NCBI GenBank assembly: GCA_003647525.1
Contig: QMMZ01000044.1
Coordinates: forward strand, 1 to 9,119
Reading direction: 5' to 3'
DNA: 9,119 bases
Origin: Deltaproteobacteria bacterium
Lineage (GTDB): Bacteria; Desulfobacterota; Desulfobacteria; Desulfobacterales; ETH-SRB1
In this document: positions 7,205-9,119 of the stretch, in pieces
Layout: each line of letters opens with the position of its first letter
Numbering within the stretch: the stretch's first letter is position 1
The notes under the pieces: generated by a model
What the model saw: the letters and a program-made list of their open reading frames with translations, nothing else
Databases searched by the model: none
Told to the model about the DNA's origin: nothing
Translations under genes and position numbers: made by a program

Positions 7205-7233
7205 TTAACATATCGTTTCTTGATTGTTATAAT
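7205..7233 (+). promoter_or_regulatory. Near-consensus sigma70 promoter on plus strand
   Basis: The -35 hexamer TTAACA (7205-7210, one mismatch from TTGACA), a 17-nt spacer and an exact -10 TATAAT (7228-7233). The predicted start is near 7240. It points away from the minus-strand gene at 7144 and into the structured segment at 7308-7388. The surroundings are AT-rich, which raises the chance of accidental matches, but spacing and both hexamers agree. Confidence 0.55.
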
Positions 7234-7239
7234 ATATTA

Positions 7240-7440
7240 ATATTGCACTGTTTTTAATGAAAAGGCAAGAATCATATAATCCCAACCCGCTTTTCTCACA
7301 AGACGAGTTTGCCGCATACGCAAGGCGCAGGCCATGAAGCCGTGGTACTTCACTGCGAATGGCCTGCAACACAGTGGATGCGGTGAAATCGGCTTGCCCG
7401 AAGGGTGAACAAATTATAAAGGAATTTATTATAAATTCCA
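7240..7440 (+). ncRNA. Candidate structured RNA or palindromic intergenic element
   Basis: A GC-rich island lies between AT-rich flanks, downstream of the plus-strand promoter. Nested stems are outer CCGCAT/ATGCGG (7312-7317 with 7378-7383), extendable to TTT/AA through G-U pairs possible only in plus-strand RNA. The middle stem is GCAGGCCAT/ATGGCCTGC (7327-7335 with 7359-7367), and the inner stem is GAAG/CTTC around loop CCGTGGTA (7340-7347). A further AT hairpin lies at 7421-7439. The plus frame from ATG 7257 hits TGA at 7335, then stays open to about 7492, so a broken small gene is a weak alternative. I know no family for it, and the ends are approximate. Confidence 0.35.
7421..7439. repeat. 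AT-rich inverted repeat
   Basis: GGAATTTA and TAAATTCC, exact reverse complements around TTA. No oligo-T tract follows on either strand, so a terminator role is doubtful. It could be an operator-like dyad or mark the end of the structured segment to its left. Confidence 0.6.
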
Positions 7441-7730
7441 TAAACAAAGTGTTGAACGGCTTAACATGCAAAGGTAGTTATAACTTTCAATAATACAGAT
7501 ATATTATGCATTGTTTTATGAGTTGTTCATGAGAAATGCGGGCTAAGCGAGATAGGGAAAGCGGAAATATTGGAGCTACAAATGTGGGGGAAGTCTATTG
7601 ATTTTCTTTTGCGATTTTTTCACCGCCAATAAGCCGTGGAGTTCAGTATTTGTCTAATTTGTCGAGGATGTCCCCAGCTATGCTCTTTTTTATACACACC
7701 CTCTAAACGCATCTGGATGAAATGTTATAT
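7441..7730. other. Intergenic stretch with no recognised gene
   Basis: I see no convincing coding region. A 10-bp palindrome AGTTATAACT lies at 7476-7485. A 30-codon minus-strand frame (7620-7712, starting MRLEGVYKKEHSWG) follows the toxin gene but has no clear Shine-Dalgarno and no recognised family. No GC-rich hairpin with a T run was found after the toxin stop. Confidence 0.4.
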
Positions 7731-8222
7731 TTACTTTTCGCCGGCTTCTTCCAGAAACAGATCAACTAATTCGTCTGACATCCACAAACCTGCTCTGCGC
7801 AAATTATCCAGTTCAGCAGCAACGGATTCAATCAGTCCTCTCCGCTTGGCTAATATAAGCATACCACCCGTGCCCAATGTCTGAATTCCAAAGGTCTTTG
7901 CACAACGACGGGCTGCTTTATCATCCACCATCGCCCGGAATCCTGGGTGTTCCATGGCAAAGCTCAACACCTCGGATTCGCCAATTCCAATGCCCCAGGC
8001 AGCGATACTGGGCGAAATGCCGGGGACCTTCACCTTTTTCGCCCATTTTGCATTTATAAGGCCTGAGACGGATTCATCCCTGTATCCTCCTTCGATAACT
8101 TCAGACCACACGGCCTCAGGTATGCAAATTTCACCGAACAATCCCGGCAAAAGACTTTCAAGATGACCGCGGAAAAGAATAATTAGAGGCGATGCATTGA
8201 TAACCACCCGTTCAATCCGCAT
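7731..8222 (-). CDS. DUF3368 PIN-like toxin of a TA pair
   Basis: 163 aa. The VVINASPLIIL start (N9), IPEAVWSEVI (E37, E41), GIGIGESEVLSFA (GESE 81-84), MVDDKAARRCAKTFGI (D100, D101) and TLGTGGMLILAKRRGLI (115-131) are the ordered landmarks of DUF3368, a PIN-like family of predicted Mg-dependent ribonucleases. The first acidic position reads N9 instead of D, a variant also common in family members with NASPLI. The remaining acidic residues are present, so activity is plausible but untested. It overlaps the antitoxin gene by 11 nt. A GTG at 8225 is an equally possible start (GAGG six bases upstream, nine from the ATG). By family knowledge it would cleave RNA when released from its antitoxin. 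Confidence 0.85.
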   Translation of the reverse strand: MRIERVVINASPLIILFRGHLESLLPGLFGEICIPEAVWSEVIEGGYRDESVSGLINAKWAKKVKVPGISPSIAAWGIGIGESEVLSFAMEHPGFRAMVDDKAARRCAKTFGIQTLGTGGMLILAKRRGLIESVAAELDNLRRAGLWMSDELVDLFLEEAGEK

Positions 8223-8466
8223 CACGCAATTCCTCGCTCAGTTCCTCTGGAGAATACTGCAACGGCGATACATGAAGCCGACTCAAGGCGCTTATAAACT
8301 CCGCGCGCGATAAACCGGCAATCTCAGCAGCCTTTTCCTGGGAGAGCATACCCAACTCATACCATTTTACTGCCGCGGCGATGCGCATTTCGCTGACAAA
8401 CTCACCAGGATCCTTGCGCAGGGCAGCAAAAGCCGATTCCGACAATTGAACATTTAACTCTGCCAT
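8212..8466 (-). CDS. UPF0175 family antitoxin
   Basis: 84 aa. VQLSESAFAALRKDPGEFVSEMRIAAAVKWYELGMLSQEKAAEIAGLSRAEFISALSRLHVSP has the UPF0175 pattern: an amino-terminal segment, the A..KWYE.G.LSQ.KAAE core, and a helix-turn-helix-like AGLSRAEFISAL. UPF0175 proteins are the usual partners of DUF3368 toxins, neutralising them and probably binding their own promoter. ATG 8466 has an excellent AAGGAG seven bases upstream (8474-8479). The stop lies inside the toxin start region, which fits coupled translation with antitoxin first. Confidence 0.88.
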   Translation of the reverse strand: MAELNVQLSESAFAALRKDPGEFVSEMRIAAAVKWYELGMLSQEKAAEIAGLSRAEFISALSRLHVSPLQYSPEELSEELRDAD

Positions 8467-8502
8467 ATTCTTGCTCCTTCATAATTAGTGAAAAACAATA
8501 AC

Positions 8503-8530
8503 ATTTTACACAAACCCGCCAAAACCGCAA
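8503..8530 (-). promoter_or_regulatory. Possible promoter of the TA operon
   Basis: Minus-strand -10 TAAAAT (plus 8503-8508, five of six consensus bases) lies 16 nt from TTGCGG (plus 8525-8530, three of six). It is 37 bp upstream of the antitoxin ATG. The weak -35 overlaps an inverted repeat that could be an operator for the antitoxin. Confidence 0.3.
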
Positions 8531-8537
8531 AGGTTTT
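8521..8537. repeat. Short inverted repeat upstream of the TA operon
   Basis: AAAACC and GGTTTT flank a 5-nt loop GCAAA. It could be an autoregulatory operator for the UPF0175 protein, because it overlaps the proposed -35, or a weak transcription stop after the remnants upstream. No oligo-T run follows on the minus strand. Confidence 0.4.
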
Positions 8538-8554
8538 CCTTCCCTTTAACGCCA

Positions 8555-8647
8555 TTAAAAATATATTTCCTTCATATTCTCCTCAAATTTCTCAAGCATT
8601 TCTCCTTGCGTCATGATTTCCGGATATTCAATTGCATATAATTTTTC
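8555..8647 (-). pseudogene. HicB-like antitoxin fragment
   Basis: A minus-strand frame reads EKLYAIEYPEIMTQGEML, then EKFEENMKEIYF and TAA (8555-8557). The PEIMTQGExLEKFEENMKE pattern is the core strand-helix segment of HicB/UPF0150 antitoxin domains. Only about 30 residues remain: the leading strand and the C-terminal DNA-binding part are absent. It overlaps, in another frame, the end of the nucleotidyltransferase fragment. No hicA toxin is nearby. The segment is short, so the call rests on the motif alone. Confidence 0.5.
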
Positions 8648-9077
8648 GGAATACTTTATTAAGCTCAGAATAGTTTTTAAGCTCAGTTTTGTCAGGTTTG
8701 TTTTGAGCAAGCCTGTTTAGCTCAGTCTCAATAAATTTACTAATAACCGGTATTCTTGGAGCATTATCAAGTTCTTCACCTGATCTTTTTCTTTTAAGCA
8801 ATTCATCTATTTTGATTCGTAGTTCCTTGTCATCAACCGTTTTTCTCAGCAGAATCTCAAATTCCATCGGCACAGGGCAATTATATCTTTCGATCCACAG
8901 GCAAGCTAATATAGGCCGCAATACATAGAAATATTTCTTGATCCAGCTCTTTTCACCTTTTAGATAGTCCCGGAAATTACCCTTTGCCATATGAAGATAA
9001 CAGAATACAGCCATGACCTTCCGAGGTATAAGTTGAATTTTGTTAATTATTATCATATAAAACTGAAAAGTGGTCAA
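8628..9077 (-). pseudogene. C-terminal fragment of a YcgL-like nucleotidyltransferase
   Basis: From about residue 19, PRKVMAVFCYLHMAKGNFRDYL, then KKYFYVLRPILACLWIERY and NAPRIPVISKFIETELNRL, match the C-terminal half of YcgL-type predicted nucleotidyltransferases (DNA polymerase beta superfamily, about 260 aa when whole). The catalytic GS...DxD half is not in this frame. Upstream of the TTG at 9077 the frame meets a TAA at 9111-9113, and the first 18 residues look unrelated. It is therefore an amino-terminally lost or frameshifted gene, though more may lie beyond the right edge. It joins the HicB-like fragment, so this side looks like gene debris. Confidence 0.6.
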
Positions 9078-9119
9078 ACATTTTTTGGCAGGATGATCAT
9101 AATGTAAGGATTAGAAGGA

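Noticed and set aside
7205..7471. An 88-codon minus-strand open frame across the structured segment.
   Set aside because: It is antisense to the hairpin and the plus-strand promoter, has no clear Shine-Dalgarno, and is open mainly because the GC-rich island lacks stops in several frames. I recognise no family.
7257..7492. A plus-strand frame with an internal TGA (7335-7337) next to a hairpin, suggesting selenocysteine readthrough.
   Set aside because: The apical loop starts only two bases after the TGA, too close for a bacterial SECIS. There is no Shine-Dalgarno before ATG 7257 and no known selenoprotein family fits.
7636..8166. Several plus-strand frames over the toxin gene.
   Set aside because: They are shadows of the DUF3368 coding sequence on the minus strand.

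Overview
The window is an accessory region with almost every gene on the minus strand. It holds a three-gene type III restriction-modification operon, a likely integron-type cassette segment, a structured intergenic region, a toxin-antitoxin (TA) pair and two gene remnants. Moderate to low GC, Shine-Dalgarno-led overlapping operons and an integron-style attC site fit a Gram-negative bacterium, perhaps Proteobacteria or Desulfobacterota. The sequence gives no firmer taxonomic marker.

Minus-strand order from right to left: (1) a C-terminal fragment of a YcgL-like nucleotidyltransferase (8628-9077), running into a HicB-like antitoxin fragment (8555-8647). (2) An apparently intact TA operon, UPF0175 antitoxin (8212-8466) overlapping DUF3368 PIN-like toxin (7731-8222). 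(3) About 590 bp with no convincing gene (7145-7730). This contains a near-consensus sigma70 promoter on the PLUS strand (7205-7233) that fires into a GC-rich multi-stem hairpin (7308-7388), a candidate undescribed structured RNA. (4) Two proteins of unknown role, a 351-aa protein with a concanavalin-like C-terminus (6089-7144) and a putative HExxH zinc peptidase (5249-6025). They are followed by a well-formed 60-bp attC recombination site (5163-5222), which suggests they came in as an integron cassette. (5) The operon mod (3024-5089), kilA-N (2177-3040) and res (1-2193, running off the left edge).

The restriction operon looks disabled or switchable. mod has an internal deletion and frame change that removes its catalytic DPPF (motif IV) region. 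The kilA-N gene between mod and res has its best start (ATG 3027, with GAGG, overlapping the mod stop) out of frame with its body, and an in-frame T TTT TTT slippery run could reconcile the two frames. The same gene contains a perfect 32-bp palindrome. res is open throughout the visible part. Type III Res subunits need Mod for DNA recognition, so loss of mod should silence restriction rather than kill the cell. KilA-N may be an accessory or regulatory DNA-binding partner; that role is inferred only from its position.
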